DNA of 45,528 nt from JAJVIP01 sp964405835 (GCA_964405835.1 CAYOPN010000017.1:1-45528), one strand, 5' to 3'; positions 20,159 to 27,620 are shown, counted from the first letter of the stretch. Notes: generated by a model from the sequence alone, not told the origin. Numbers and translations: made by a program.

Positions 20159-22182
20159 GCTCGCCAAACGACCGGCGAGCAAGCCGTCGTGTAAGCCGCG
20201 AAGTATTCGTGGGGCATATCGGCGTGGGGGGCAACAATCCCATCCGCGTGCAATCGATGACCACCACCGACACAATGAACACGCAGGCCACGGTCGACCA
20301 GGTGTTGCGCTTGGCCGACGTCGGTTGTGAAATTGCCCGCATCACCGCGCCCACCGTTCTCGATGCGCAGAACCTCGAAAAAATAAAGTCTGCGTTGCTT
20401 CAAAAGAACTGCAACATCCCGCTTGTCGCCGACATTCATTTCCGTCCCGACGCCGCCATGGTGGCCGCCGATTTTGTGGAGAAAGTGCGTATCAACCCCG
20501 GCAATTTTGTGGACGGCAAAGCGTTCAAGGTCCGCGAGTACACGGACGAGCAATACCAGGACGAGATCAAACGCATCGAAGACAAGTTCACGCCGCTGGT
20601 CCTGAAAATGAAAAATTTGAAACGCGCGATGCGCATTGGATCCAACCACGGTTCGCTTTCCGACCGTATCATGAACCGTTATGGCGACACGCCCGAAGGA
20701 ATGGTGGAGTCGGCGCTTGAGTACGCGCGTATCTGTGAGAAGAACGGCTATTTCGACATCATCTTTTCCATGAAAGCGTCCAATCCGCGCGTGATGATCG
20801 CGTCCTATCGATTGCTTGTTAAGCGCATGGACGAAGAGAACATGAATTATCCGCTGCATTTGGGTGTGACCGAAGCCGGCGACGGGCCGGACGGCCGCAT
20901 CAAATCCGCGGCCGGCATCGGCAGCCTGCTCGAAGACGGTCTCGGTGACACGATCCGCGTTTCTCTCACCGAAGACCCCGAATTTGAAATCCCGGTCGCC
21001 CGTGAGATTGCGGAGCGGTACAACAAAATCGCAAGTTCCTCCACCCGCAAGGGGGGAGGACAGGAGGGGGGAATCCCCACCCCTGCCCCCTCCCCTGTCG
21101 GGGAGGGGAAAATAGTGTTGGGGTCCCGGCGCGAGACCGAACCCGTTATGTCGGGGCCGATTATGATTGGCGGCGCCGCGCCCATCCGCGTGATCTCGCA
21201 TTTGAAACTGAACGAGAACAGCGGCTCCGATGTGCTGCAATTGTTGGAAGACCGGCTCAAACAAGACACGCCGCCCGAAATCCTTTTGATCACGGCCGAG
21301 GGCCCGCGCTTCGACGCGCTCTACACTTCCTTCCGGTCTCATCTCGCCGAAGAAACCAAACGGCTGAGCTTCTGGGTCGCTTATCAAGGGGACAAACTTC
21401 CGGCGGCGGCCGTTGCGGCGGATGCGTTGGTGGTCCGCTTCACAGAAAAACTTTCCGAAGATCAACTGGCCGCGGCCGTCAATCTCTGCCGCAAGAATGA
21501 TGCAAGCCTGGTTTTATCTTCACCCAATACCGATGCGTTGATTCAAGCGCTCGATCGTTTGAAGAATGGCCGGGTCAACGTGATCGTCTCACAAAAAATC
21601 AAAGATCCTTATTTCTCGGTCCATCCAGCGCGCCGCCTCGCGGCCCATTTGAAAGCCAAGCAATCGAACGTTCCGATGATCTTGAGTTCGGACGCTGTGG
21701 GCCCGGACCTGGCCGGCGCCGCTGTGTTGGGAAGCTTGATCTGCGACGGCATCGGAGACGCCATCTCGGTCAGCGCGGCACCGCTTTCACGGGAGACTTT
21801 GGATTTCTCTTATAACTTGCTCCAAGCCTGCGGCACCCGGATCACCAAGACCGAATTTGTTTCCTGTCCATCCTGTGGCCGGACGTTGTTCGACTTACAG
21901 TCCACCACCGAACGCATCAAGTCCAAGACCGGGCACCTGAAAGGCGTCAAAATCGCCATTATGGGATGCATTGTGAATGGTCCGGGGGAGATGGCGGACG
22001 CGGACTTCGGCTACGTTGGAGGGGGGCCGGGTAAGATCAATTTGTATGTGGGAAAAACCTGCGTTCAGAAATCAATTCCGAGCGATGTAGCGGATGAAAT
22101 GTTAATTCAGCTCATCAAATCGCATGGAAAATGGGTAGCACCTCCCGTCGCGGTGGCCCAGGGTGCAGGAGATTTAAGATAG
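20155..22182 (+). CDS. ispG: 4-hydroxy-3-methylbut-2-enyl diphosphate synthase, long (two-domain plus insert) form
   Basis: A 675-residue IspG (GcpE) that converts 2-C-methylerythritol 2,4-cyclodiphosphate to HMBPP in the MEP isoprenoid pathway using a 4Fe-4S cluster. The TIM-barrel part starts with GGNNPIRVQSMTTTDT, and NHGSLSDRI and HLGVTEAGDG are family blocks. The C-terminal cluster domain has SCPSCGRTLFDL and MGCIVNGPGEMADADFGY. Between the two lies an extra domain of about 270 residues, as in plant, chlamydial and Bacteroidetes enzymes; E. coli IspG lacks it. Residues about 295-318, at the barrel/insert junction, are encoded by a GC-rich palindromic repeat (21037-21108). The start overlaps the preceding gene (ATGA). 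Confidence 0.95.
   Translation: MSSPNDRRASRRVSREVFVGHIGVGGNNPIRVQSMTTTDTMNTQATVDQVLRLADVGCEIARITAPTVLDAQNLEKIKSALLQKNCNIPLVADIHFRPDAAMVAADFVEKVRINPGNFVDGKAFKVREYTDEQYQDEIKRIEDKFTPLVLKMKNLKRAMRIGSNHGSLSDRIMNRYGDTPEGMVESALEYARICEKNGYFDIIFSMKASNPRVMIASYRLLVKRMDEENMNYPLHLGVTEAGDGPDGRIKSAAGIGSLLEDGLGDTIRVSLTEDPEFEIPVAREIAERYNKIASSSTRKGGGQEGGIPTPAPSPVGEGKIVLGSRRETEPVMSGPIMIGGAAPIRVISHLKLNENSGSDVLQLLEDRLKQDTPPEILLITAEGPRFDALYTSFRSHLAEETKRLSFWVAYQGDKLPAAAVAADALVVRFTEKLSEDQLAAAVNLCRKNDASLVLSSPNTDALIQALDRLKNGRVNVIVSQKIKDPYFSVHPARRLAAHLKAKQSNVPMILSSDAVGPDLAGAAVLGSLICDGIGDAISVSAAPLSRETLDFSYNLLQACGTRITKTEFVSCPSCGRTLFDLQSTTERIKSKTGHLKGVKIAIMGCIVNGPGEMADADFGYVGGGPGKINLYVGKTCVQKSIPSDVADEMLIQLIKSHGKWVAPPVAVAQGAGDLR
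21037..21108. repeat. GC-rich palindromic repeat in frame inside ispG
   Basis: Two hairpins lie side by side. TCCTCCACCC pairs with GGGGGGAGGA around GCAA. CCCCTCCCC pairs with GGGGAGGGG around TGTC (to 21108). The translated stretch (about S-T-R-K-G-G-G-Q-E-G-G-I-P-T-P-A-P-S-P-V-G-E-G) is low-complexity and unlike IspG. It resembles the common intergenic CCCCTCCCC/GGGGAGGGG repeat family. Confidence 0.8.
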
Positions 22183-22300
22183 TTCTTGTGTTTTCTCGTC
22201 GGGATCATGCATAATGACACCAGTTTCATGTTAAGTTTTGATTTTCATCGTATCCCCGCTTTCCCTTCCTGCCGGAGAATTCCCCCTTTGAGAAAAAATT

Positions 22301-22306
22301 TACAAT
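22301..22306 (+). promoter_or_regulatory. Possible -10 box of the cold-shock gene
   Basis: TACAAT in an AT-rich stretch, with only a weak -35 match upstream. A start near 22313 would give an mRNA leader of nearly 90 bases, as is usual for cold-shock genes. Confidence 0.3.
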
Positions 22307-22330
22307 CCATTTTGCTGTCATTCTCGTTTA

Positions 22331-22351
22331 GTCGCCACACAGCTTGGCGAC
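22331..22351 (+). promoter_or_regulatory. Hairpin in the cspA mRNA leader
   Basis: GTCGCCA (22331-22337) and TGGCGAC (22345-22351) form a perfect 7-base-pair stem with a 7-base loop, about 50 bases before the cspA start codon. It could be part of a temperature-sensitive leader structure. Confidence 0.4.
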
Positions 22352-22372
22352 CAAGCGGGCCGACGGCAAATT

Positions 22373-22383
22373 ATTAAAACTAG
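22373..22383 (+). repeat. cspA leader repeat complementary to the stop-codon region
   Basis: ATTAAAACTAG here is the exact reverse complement of CTAGTTTTAAT at 22603-22613. It ends just before the AGAGG ribosome-binding site (22385-22389). A further copy of ATTAAAAC sits at 22391-22398, directly before the ATG. Confidence 0.55.
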
Positions 22384-22399
22384 TAGAGGTATTAAAACA

Positions 22400-22606
22400 A
22401 TGAGTCAACGTGGTACAGTTAAGTGGTTCAACAACGCGAAAGGTTTCGGCTTTATCGCTAAAGCAGATGGATCGGGTGATGTGTTTGTTCATTACTCGGC
22501 GATTACGGGTGAAGGCTTCAAGAGCCTTGCCGAAGGTCAAGAAGTGACCTTTGACGAAGTCCCGGGAGAGCGTGGTCCGAAAGCCGCGAATGTTGCCCGC
22601 GTCTAG
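22400..22606 (+). CDS. cspA: Cold-shock domain protein
   Basis: A 68-residue single-stranded nucleic acid-binding protein with a five-strand OB fold that melts mRNA structure, especially after cold shock. The RNA-binding motifs RNP1 (KGFGFI) and RNP2 (VFVHYSAI) are both present, and VKWFNNAKGFGFI is the standard family start. AGAGG precedes the ATG. The gene is monocistronic: a long leader lies upstream and a strong terminator follows. Repeats in the leader and over the stop codon (22373-22383, 22603-22624) may control translation. Confidence 0.96.
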   Translation: MSQRGTVKWFNNAKGFGFIAKADGSGDVFVHYSAITGEGFKSLAEGQEVTFDEVPGERGPKAANVARV

Positions 22607-22624
22607 TTTTAATTATTAAAACTA
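22603..22624. repeat. Inverted repeat over the cspA stop codon
   Basis: TAGTTTTAAT (22604-22613) and ATTAAAACTA (22615-22624) are a perfect inverted repeat with a one-base centre, and the left arm begins with the TAG stop codon. The left arm is also complementary to the leader segment 22373-22383. Confidence 0.6.
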
Positions 22625-22644
22625 TTCACTGATTCGCAAAAAAC

Positions 22645-22688
22645 CCGCCCCCCTCTCACCTTACCGTGATTGGGGGGCGGAGTTTTTT
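22645..22688 (+). terminator. Rho-independent terminator of cspA
   Basis: CCGCCCCCC (22645-22653) pairs with GGGGGGCGG (22672-22680) around an 18-base loop, followed by AG and six T residues (22683-22688). Confidence 0.85.
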
Positions 22689-22730
22689 AGGGCGATGTTT
22701 CTTGAAATTGAACTCAAAAAAGGCCAGTTT

Positions 22731-23156
22731 ATGCGCATGAAAAGCGAACGGGGCATCACTTTTATCGAGGTCCTGATGATTGTTGTCGTGTTGGGGGCGG
22801 TGGCGTTCATCACGATCCCCAAGTTCCAGACCATGCTTTATCAGTCCCGCGAATCGCGCACCAAGACCCATCTGGGCGACTTGCGCGGCGCGCTCGCGAT
22901 CTATTATTCCGACAATTTCGGCCGGTTCCCGTCGGATGAGGGCACGCCGGAAACGCGCTTGGTGTCGGGCCTGGTCCCCCAATATTTGAAGCGCATCCCC
23001 GACGTTGAGTTGAAACACCTTTATTCCCGCAATCTAAACACCGTACAGGACCGTTTTGACGATCAGGGCGATTGGATGTATTCGATGTTGAACGGTTTTA
23101 TAGCGGTCAATTCTCTTAAGACCGACACCAAAGGCGAGGCCATTTCCAGTTGGTAA
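22731..23156 (+). CDS. Type II secretion/type IV pilus-like pseudopilin (GspG-like)
   Basis: A 141-residue prepilin. The chosen ATG gives the leader MRMKSERG, cut by prepilin peptidase before I-T-F-I-E, with the required Glu at +5. A hydrophobic helix of about 20 residues follows (VLMIVVVLGAVAFITIP). The globular part has a GspG-like pattern (ALAIYYSDNFGRFPSDEGTP) but no obvious calcium site. It is an isolated pseudopilin: no other secretion or pilus gene is in the window. The frame is open to an ATG at 22695, but that lies just behind the terminator T-tract and would add a 12-residue leader extension. Its stop overlaps the start of the receiver gene. Confidence 0.8.
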   Translation: MRMKSERGITFIEVLMIVVVLGAVAFITIPKFQTMLYQSRESRTKTHLGDLRGALAIYYSDNFGRFPSDEGTPETRLVSGLVPQYLKRIPDVELKHLYSRNLNTVQDRFDDQGDWMYSMLNGFIAVNSLKTDTKGEAISSW

Positions 23157-23572
23157 GCGAGCAAGGCCCCATCCTTGATATCGGATACGAGCCAAAAGAA
23201 AAAAAGCTTTTGCTGGTTGTTGACGACGAAGCCGCTATCCACGGCGTCATTTTTGACTCCCTCGACAACGATTACCGGTTGGTCAGCGCGTTCAACGGCC
23301 GCGAAGGCGTGGACAAAGCCGCCAAGATCCACCCCGCCTTAATTTTAATGGATGTGATGATGCCCGACATCGGCGGGTATGAAGCTGTGCGTTTGTTGCA
23401 CGACGACCCAAAGACGCGCCATATTCCGGTCATTGTAATGACCGCCCAAAATTTTGATGAATCAACCGTGAAACTCATGAAACAAGAACCCAATGTGGTC
23501 AACTTCCTGCCCAAACCTTTCCGCGCGAAAGACCTGCGTGAATTGGTGTCCAAGGCGCTTGAAAAAGCGTAA
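23150..23572 (+). CDS. Stand-alone response-regulator receiver protein
   Basis: A 140-residue CheY-like receiver domain without an output domain. The acidic pocket D25-D26 (VVDDEAAIH), phospho-acceptor D68 (LMDVMMPD), T98 (VIVMTAQ) and K122 (FLPKPF) are all present, so it should be phosphorylatable. The TTG start overlaps the pseudopilin stop, which couples the two genes. A partner kinase is not adjacent; the only histidine kinase in the window is at 39767-41428. It could act by protein-protein interaction, for example on a secretion or motility apparatus. Confidence 0.85.
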   Translation: MVSEQGPILDIGYEPKEKKLLLVVDDEAAIHGVIFDSLDNDYRLVSAFNGREGVDKAAKIHPALILMDVMMPDIGGYEAVRLLHDDPKTRHIPVIVMTAQNFDESTVKLMKQEPNVVNFLPKPFRAKDLRELVSKALEKA

Positions 23573-23581
23573 TCATGGACC

Positions 23582-24202
23582 ATGGTCAAACAACTCGTTC
23601 TCGATACCAGCCTGTTTGTGAATCCCGCCTCCGCCGAGGCGATGGGAAATTCACCGACCACAGCGCTTAAACGCTTTTTGGAACTTTCTAAAAACGCTCC
23701 AGGCATTTCATTGTTTATGCCGCCGAGCATCTACCGCGAGCTGATGTATTTTGTCGAGGAGCCAAAAATTCCGGCAGAGCTTCTGACGCTCTTGCAGCAA
23801 CGCGCGCCGCAGAAACATTCGCTGCAAGTGCCCGGCTTTTTCATTTACTCGCTCGTGGAAAGTTTTCGCGATCGCGTCGATCGCGGATTGCGTTTGGCCG
23901 AACGCCACGTGCGCGAAGCGATCGAAGTGACGCCCCCGCCCAAACCCGAGAAAGGGGCCAAAGGGGAAGTGCGACCGGATTCAAAGCTGGTTTCGAGCCT
24001 GCGCGAATCGTTCCGGCGCATGATGCGCGAAGGAATGCTCGATTCCAAAGCGGACGTCGATTTGTTGCTGCTCGCGTTTGAAATCAAAGGAACGCTGGTC
24101 TCTGCCGACGAAGGCGTGTTGTTGTGGGCCGAAAACCTCGGTATTGAAATTTTGCCGTACCCGCAGTTGCTTCCGCTTGTTCAAGAAGCCGTAAAAAAAT
24201 AA
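23582..24202 (+). CDS. HARP-type PIN protein (homolog of Aquifex RNase P; 'RNA ligase partner' family)
   Basis: A 206-residue PIN-domain protein. It starts LVLDTSLFVNP and ends with SKADVDLLLLAFEIKGTLVSADEGVLLWAENLG, the signature of the PIN_5/UPF0278 family. That family includes Aq_880, the small protein-only RNase P of Aquifex aeolicus, which removes 5' leaders from precursor tRNA. Acidic residues D8, D154, D158, D160 and D176 are placed as in that family; the 4-2-16 spacing of the last four agrees with the Aquifex enzyme as I remember it. The central helical part (about 85-150) would be the protruding oligomerisation/tRNA-binding hairpin and contains a Pro/Lys-rich insertion (117-134). In some genomes the gene is named RNA ligase partner, but no RNA ligase is nearby here. 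Confidence 0.82.
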   Translation: MVKQLVLDTSLFVNPASAEAMGNSPTTALKRFLELSKNAPGISLFMPPSIYRELMYFVEEPKIPAELLTLLQQRAPQKHSLQVPGFFIYSLVESFRDRVDRGLRLAERHVREAIEVTPPPKPEKGAKGEVRPDSKLVSSLRESFRRMMREGMLDSKADVDLLLLAFEIKGTLVSADEGVLLWAENLGIEILPYPQLLPLVQEAVKK

Positions 24203-24215
24203 GTCCACCTCTCCG

Positions 24216-24235
24216 GACTCCCCTCCATTGGAGTC
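24216..24235 (+). promoter_or_regulatory. Small hairpin over the ribosome-binding site of the next gene
   Basis: GACTCC (24216-24221) pairs with GGAGTC (24230-24235) around an 8-base loop. The GGAG Shine-Dalgarno of the gene starting at 24239 lies in the right arm, so this fold would hide it. Confidence 0.35.
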
Positions 24236-24238
24236 TGT

Positions 24239-24697
24239 ATGCCTTACAAATGTCTGTTGTTGTCCCTCGTTTGTCTTCTGTTGGATGGTCCGCTCCGGGC
24301 GCACGCGCCGTCGTGGTTTGAGAAATTCCAGGAGGAGCGCGCCAAAGCGTTTGGCCCTGTCCGGTTGCATTCGACCGAGGAAGTAAAACAATTCCTACTG
24401 ATTCGGGAGCCCTTGCCGGTCGCGCGGCCCATAGTTGTCTCTCCGGCCGTCGTTGAACCCGAAACGCTTGTTGTGTTGCCCGAACCGGAGAAACCGGCCG
24501 CGAAAAAGACGAAGAAGCGGAAAAAAGGACCTGTCGACCGCGTCCCAGTCGAGGCCATATTGGAACGTGCGCGAAAGGCGCACGCGAGCGGAAGGTTGGA
24601 TGAGGCGCAGCGTTATTACCGGCTCGTTAAAAAAGCCGATCCGGGCTCAGTGGAAGCGACGGAGAAACTCGACCAGCTCAGAAGAGAAATGGAATAA
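24239..24697 (+). CDS. Hypothetical exported protein with a TPR-like C-terminus
   Basis: A 152-residue protein. There is an N-terminal signal peptide (about residues 1-22, cut near LRA-HA), a middle segment rich in Pro/Val/Glu and then Lys/Arg (PEKPAAKKTKKRKKG), and a C-terminal helical repeat (AILERARKAHASGRLDEAQR) that looks like a single TPR-type hairpin. This layout suggests a periplasmic or envelope-attached adaptor. No enzyme motif is seen. A GGAG ribosome-binding site lies about 5 bases before the ATG, within a possible hairpin. Confidence 0.6.
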   Translation: MPYKCLLLSLVCLLLDGPLRAHAPSWFEKFQEERAKAFGPVRLHSTEEVKQFLLIREPLPVARPIVVSPAVVEPETLVVLPEPEKPAAKKTKKRKKGPVDRVPVEAILERARKAHASGRLDEAQRYYRLVKKADPGSVEATEKLDQLRREME

Positions 24698-24710
24698 ATT
24701 AATTGAAAGT

Positions 24711-24770
24711 TTGAAGCTTGATGATTGAGGATTGAGAATTAAGTACCAATCATCAATTCTCAAGCTTCAA
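24711..24770. repeat. Inverted repeat between convergent genes
   Basis: TTGAAGCTTG (24711-24720) and CAAGCTTCAA (24761-24770) are exact inverted repeats. Inside them GATGATTG (24720-24727) and CAATCATC (24747-24754) can also pair. The element fills the space between convergent genes, where it may act as a bidirectional transcription stop or simply be an intergenic repeat. There is no T-tract. Confidence 0.65.
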
Positions 24771-24787
24771 CCGTACAATCCATTTAT

Positions 24788-26356
24788 TTAAGGGCGGTAG
24801 CGGTTGGTAATCGGCATGCGGTGGTCGCGGCCGAACGAACGAGGGGAAATCTTGATGCCGGGGGGTGCCTGGCGGCGTTTGTATTCGCTGCGGTCGATGA
24901 GGCCGACGATGCGGCGCGCGTAGGCATCGGCGGTGCCGGCCGGTTTGTTCTTTTCCACGTAATCGACAATGACCGGATCGAGTTCCGCGTATGGCCCCAG
25001 CGAATCTTCGTCGCGCTGGTTTTCGCGCAGTTCCGCGGTCGGCGCGCGGCGGATGGTTGTTTCGGGAATCAATTCGCGTCCGGCCTTCTGGTTGATCAAA
25101 CGTGACAGCGCGTAAACCGTGGTCTTTAAAACGTCCTTGATCACCGCGAAACCGCCGGCCATGTCACCGTAAAGCGTGCTGTAGCCGGTCGACATTTCCG
25201 ATTTGTTGCCGGTGGTGAGCACGAGCCAGTTGAACTTGTTGGAAAGCGCCATGAGCAGGCTACCGCGAATGCGCGCCTGCAAATTTTCTTCGGCGATGTT
25301 CGGCTGCGTGTCGCGAAAGAACGGGTCGAGCGTGTTCAGGAATTCCCGGTAGAGCGGCTGGATTGGAATTTCGTGGAACGTGATGCCCAGGTTCTGCGCG
25401 ACCAACGCGGCGTCGCTCTTGGTTTCCTCCAAATTGTATTTGGAGGGCATCGTGACGCCGATCACATTGGACGGTCCCAAGGCTTCCACGGCCAACGCCG
25501 CTACCAGCGCGGAATCGATCCCGCCCGATAATCCGAGGGCGACTTTGGAGAAACCGTTTTTTCGGACATAGTCGCGAAGACCGGTCAGCAACGCTTGATG
25601 GATTTGTTCGAGGTCGTTCGATGGCGCCGAAGATTTCGTTTCCGGGAAAATATACAGGCCTTCGGTGAACGAAGGGAATTGCGCGGACACGCGGCCGGTT
25701 TTTTCCATCGCAAAACTGCCGCCGTCAAACACAAGCTCGTCCTGGCCGCCGACCATGTTGCAATAGAGGAGCGGTGCGCCAGCCGCGTTCACGGTCTTTT
25801 TAAACGCGGCGTGGCGCTCTTTTAGTTTTCCGACGTGAAACGGGCTGGCCGATAAATTGACCACGAGGCCGGCCTTCAATTTTTTTAATTCTTTGAGGTG
25901 GTCGCCCGCGATCCAGATGTCTTCGCAAATCGTTACGGCGACGCGCACGCCTTTGACTGCACGGACGACCGGTTTCTCGCCGGGCGAAAAATAACGCGCT
26001 TCATCGAAGACCCCGTAATTCGGCAAGCAGCGTTTCCAGTAAATATCTTGAACGCGGCCTTTCTCGATCCAGGCGGCCGCGTTGTACCGCCGGCCGCTTT
26101 TTTCATCAACAAAACCAACGATGGCTGTGATTCCGGTAATTTTTTTGGCGATATCACGCAGCGCGCGGATGTTATCGGCGATAAATGCGGGTTTTAACAA
26201 CAGGTCTTCGGGCGGGTATCCGGTAAGGCACAGTTCAGGAAAGACCACGAGATCGCAGCCGGCGGCCTTGGCTTGCTGGGCGCGGTCCACAATAAGCCGC
26301 GCGTTACTGGAGATGTCTCCTACGGTGGGGTTGACTTGGGCCAAGCCGACGCGCAT
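24788..26356 (-). CDS. nadE: Glutamine-dependent NAD+ synthetase
   Basis: A 522-residue two-domain enzyme that makes NAD+ from nicotinic acid adenine dinucleotide with ATP and glutamine. The N-terminal nitrilase-type glutaminase domain has the catalytic Glu (N-terminal repeat), the FPELCLTGYPPEDLL block and the nucleophilic Cys in VAVTICEDIW. The C-terminal synthetase domain (from about residue 265) has the ATP pyrophosphatase P-loop LGLSGGIDSALVAALA and the TTGNKSEMSTGYSTLYGDMA block. The start is 7 bases after the upstream GAF-ANTAR gene, so the pair forms an operon. Confidence 0.97.
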   Translation of the reverse strand: MRVGLAQVNPTVGDISSNARLIVDRAQQAKAAGCDLVVFPELCLTGYPPEDLLLKPAFIADNIRALRDIAKKITGITAIVGFVDEKSGRRYNAAAWIEKGRVQDIYWKRCLPNYGVFDEARYFSPGEKPVVRAVKGVRVAVTICEDIWIAGDHLKELKKLKAGLVVNLSASPFHVGKLKERHAAFKKTVNAAGAPLLYCNMVGGQDELVFDGGSFAMEKTGRVSAQFPSFTEGLYIFPETKSSAPSNDLEQIHQALLTGLRDYVRKNGFSKVALGLSGGIDSALVAALAVEALGPSNVIGVTMPSKYNLEETKSDAALVAQNLGITFHEIPIQPLYREFLNTLDPFFRDTQPNIAEENLQARIRGSLLMALSNKFNWLVLTTGNKSEMSTGYSTLYGDMAGGFAVIKDVLKTTVYALSRLINQKAGRELIPETTIRRAPTAELRENQRDEDSLGPYAELDPVIVDYVEKNKPAGTADAYARRIVGLIDRSEYKRRQAPPGIKISPRSFGRDHRMPITNRYRP

Positions 26357-26363
26357 GCGCCGC

Positions 26364-27596
26364 TCACTGCACCATTTCGTGGGCGAGAATGATCGCTTCG
26401 CTGATCTCTTTCATGGACTTGCGGCGGTCCATGCTTTGACGCTGGATTTCGCGAAACGCTTCCTGTTCGGAAATATGTTTTTGTTTCATGAGAATGCCTT
26501 TGGCGCGTTCGATCAGCTTGCGCGCTTCCAGGGCTTCCTGCGCCGCCAACTTTTCGGATAAAAGCCGCGTGTTCTCGATGGCGGCCGCGCATTGGTTGGC
26601 GACCGACTGCGCGAACGAAACCTCGTCTTCGGCGTAGGTGTGCTCGGTCGGCTTGTACACGTTGAGCAGGCCCAAAGCCTTGTCCTTGTACATCATGGGC
26701 ACAGATAACAAAGAGACCAGGCCCTGCTTAATTGCCAGGTCGCGGAATTGATAGGACGGCTCTTTGCGCACGTCTTTGATTTGGACCGCTTTTTTGGTCA
26801 ATACGGTCTTGCCGGAGATGCTGCCGTGTAATTTGACCGGCGGCTTGTCGCGGTACCCCGGATCGAGTGACTGGGAGGCCACAATGCGGAGCTCTTGGTT
26901 CTTTTCGTCCAATAACATAATTGAGCAAATATTCGAGCCCATCATTTGTGCGGTCATGTTCACGATGAGCTGCATGATTTCTTCCGGATAACGGTCCTGT
27001 GTGATGGTGTGGGAGACCGCCGTCAGCGCTTCCAAGGCCTTGGCCCGGCGCCGGGTCTCGGAATAGAGGCGGGCGGTCTCAATGGCCGATCCTACCTGGC
27101 GGCCGATGGTCGCGAGCAAATTGATGAGCCTTGGCGAATGGACGTGAGGCTTTTTGTGTTGGACATTGATGACGCCGATCACGTCGTTTTTGATCATGAC
27201 CGGCACCGAAAGGAACGATTCGTAGCGGTCTTCAGGCAGCGCGCCCATAAAACGGGGATCGGAATGGGCGTCTTTGGGGATCGCTACCGGTTTGTGGTGC
27301 TTGGCCACCCAACCGGTGATGCCTTCACCGATCTTGATGCGCAAATGGCCGATTTCCTGGGGATGGGGGGTTTTGGAAGCCGAAAGGACCAGGTCGTGGG
27401 TGGCCAGGTCGTGCAAATACAGGAAGCAGGCATCGGCCTTGGTCAAACGGCTAACCAGTCCGATGGTCTCGTTCAGTGTGTGCTGAAGCTCCAATGTGGA
27501 GGCAAACAAATCCGATAGGTCGGAAATGACCTTCAGTTCGTCTATCTCTTCCGTTTTGGAGTGGGATTTCTTCGTTGAGGGTGATTTGGTGGTCAT
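26364..27596 (-). CDS. GAF-GAF-ANTAR regulator (RNA-binding antiterminator type)
   Basis: A 410-residue cytoplasmic protein with two tandem GAF domains (about residues 25-180 and 195-340) and a C-terminal ANTAR domain (about 350-405). The ANTAR three-helix element includes LIERAKGILMKQKHISEQEA and ends MKEISEAIILAHEM. ANTAR proteins bind paired hexaloop hairpins in nascent RNA and prevent terminator formation, while GAF domains sense small ligands or redox state. There is no receiver domain. It is transcribed ahead of nadE and divergently from an HD-GYP gene. Its RNA targets are not evident in the window. A Lys/Ser-rich tail of about 15 residues precedes the first helix. Confidence 0.88.
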   Translation of the reverse strand: MTTKSPSTKKSHSKTEEIDELKVISDLSDLFASTLELQHTLNETIGLVSRLTKADACFLYLHDLATHDLVLSASKTPHPQEIGHLRIKIGEGITGWVAKHHKPVAIPKDAHSDPRFMGALPEDRYESFLSVPVMIKNDVIGVINVQHKKPHVHSPRLINLLATIGRQVGSAIETARLYSETRRRAKALEALTAVSHTITQDRYPEEIMQLIVNMTAQMMGSNICSIMLLDEKNQELRIVASQSLDPGYRDKPPVKLHGSISGKTVLTKKAVQIKDVRKEPSYQFRDLAIKQGLVSLLSVPMMYKDKALGLLNVYKPTEHTYAEDEVSFAQSVANQCAAAIENTRLLSEKLAAQEALEARKLIERAKGILMKQKHISEQEAFREIQRQSMDRRKSMKEISEAIILAHEMVQ

Positions 27597-27614
27597 GGCT
27601 TCTTAAGGCCGGGC

Positions 27615-27620
27615 ATTGTA
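27615..27620 (-). promoter_or_regulatory. Extended -10 box of the GAF-ANTAR gene
   Basis: TGC-TACAAT on the minus strand, within the same 16-base block (27611-27626) that forms the bfr -10 region. Transcription would begin about 12 bases before the ATG at 27596. The -35 region is poor. Confidence 0.4.

Noticed and set aside
20134..21465. Minus-strand open frame opposite ispG
   Set aside because: Shadow of ispG. It also runs through the palindromic repeat, which is open in several frames.
22186..22377. Small open frame between ispG and cspA
   Set aside because: No ribosome-binding site or homology signature; the stretch looks like the promoter and leader of cspA.
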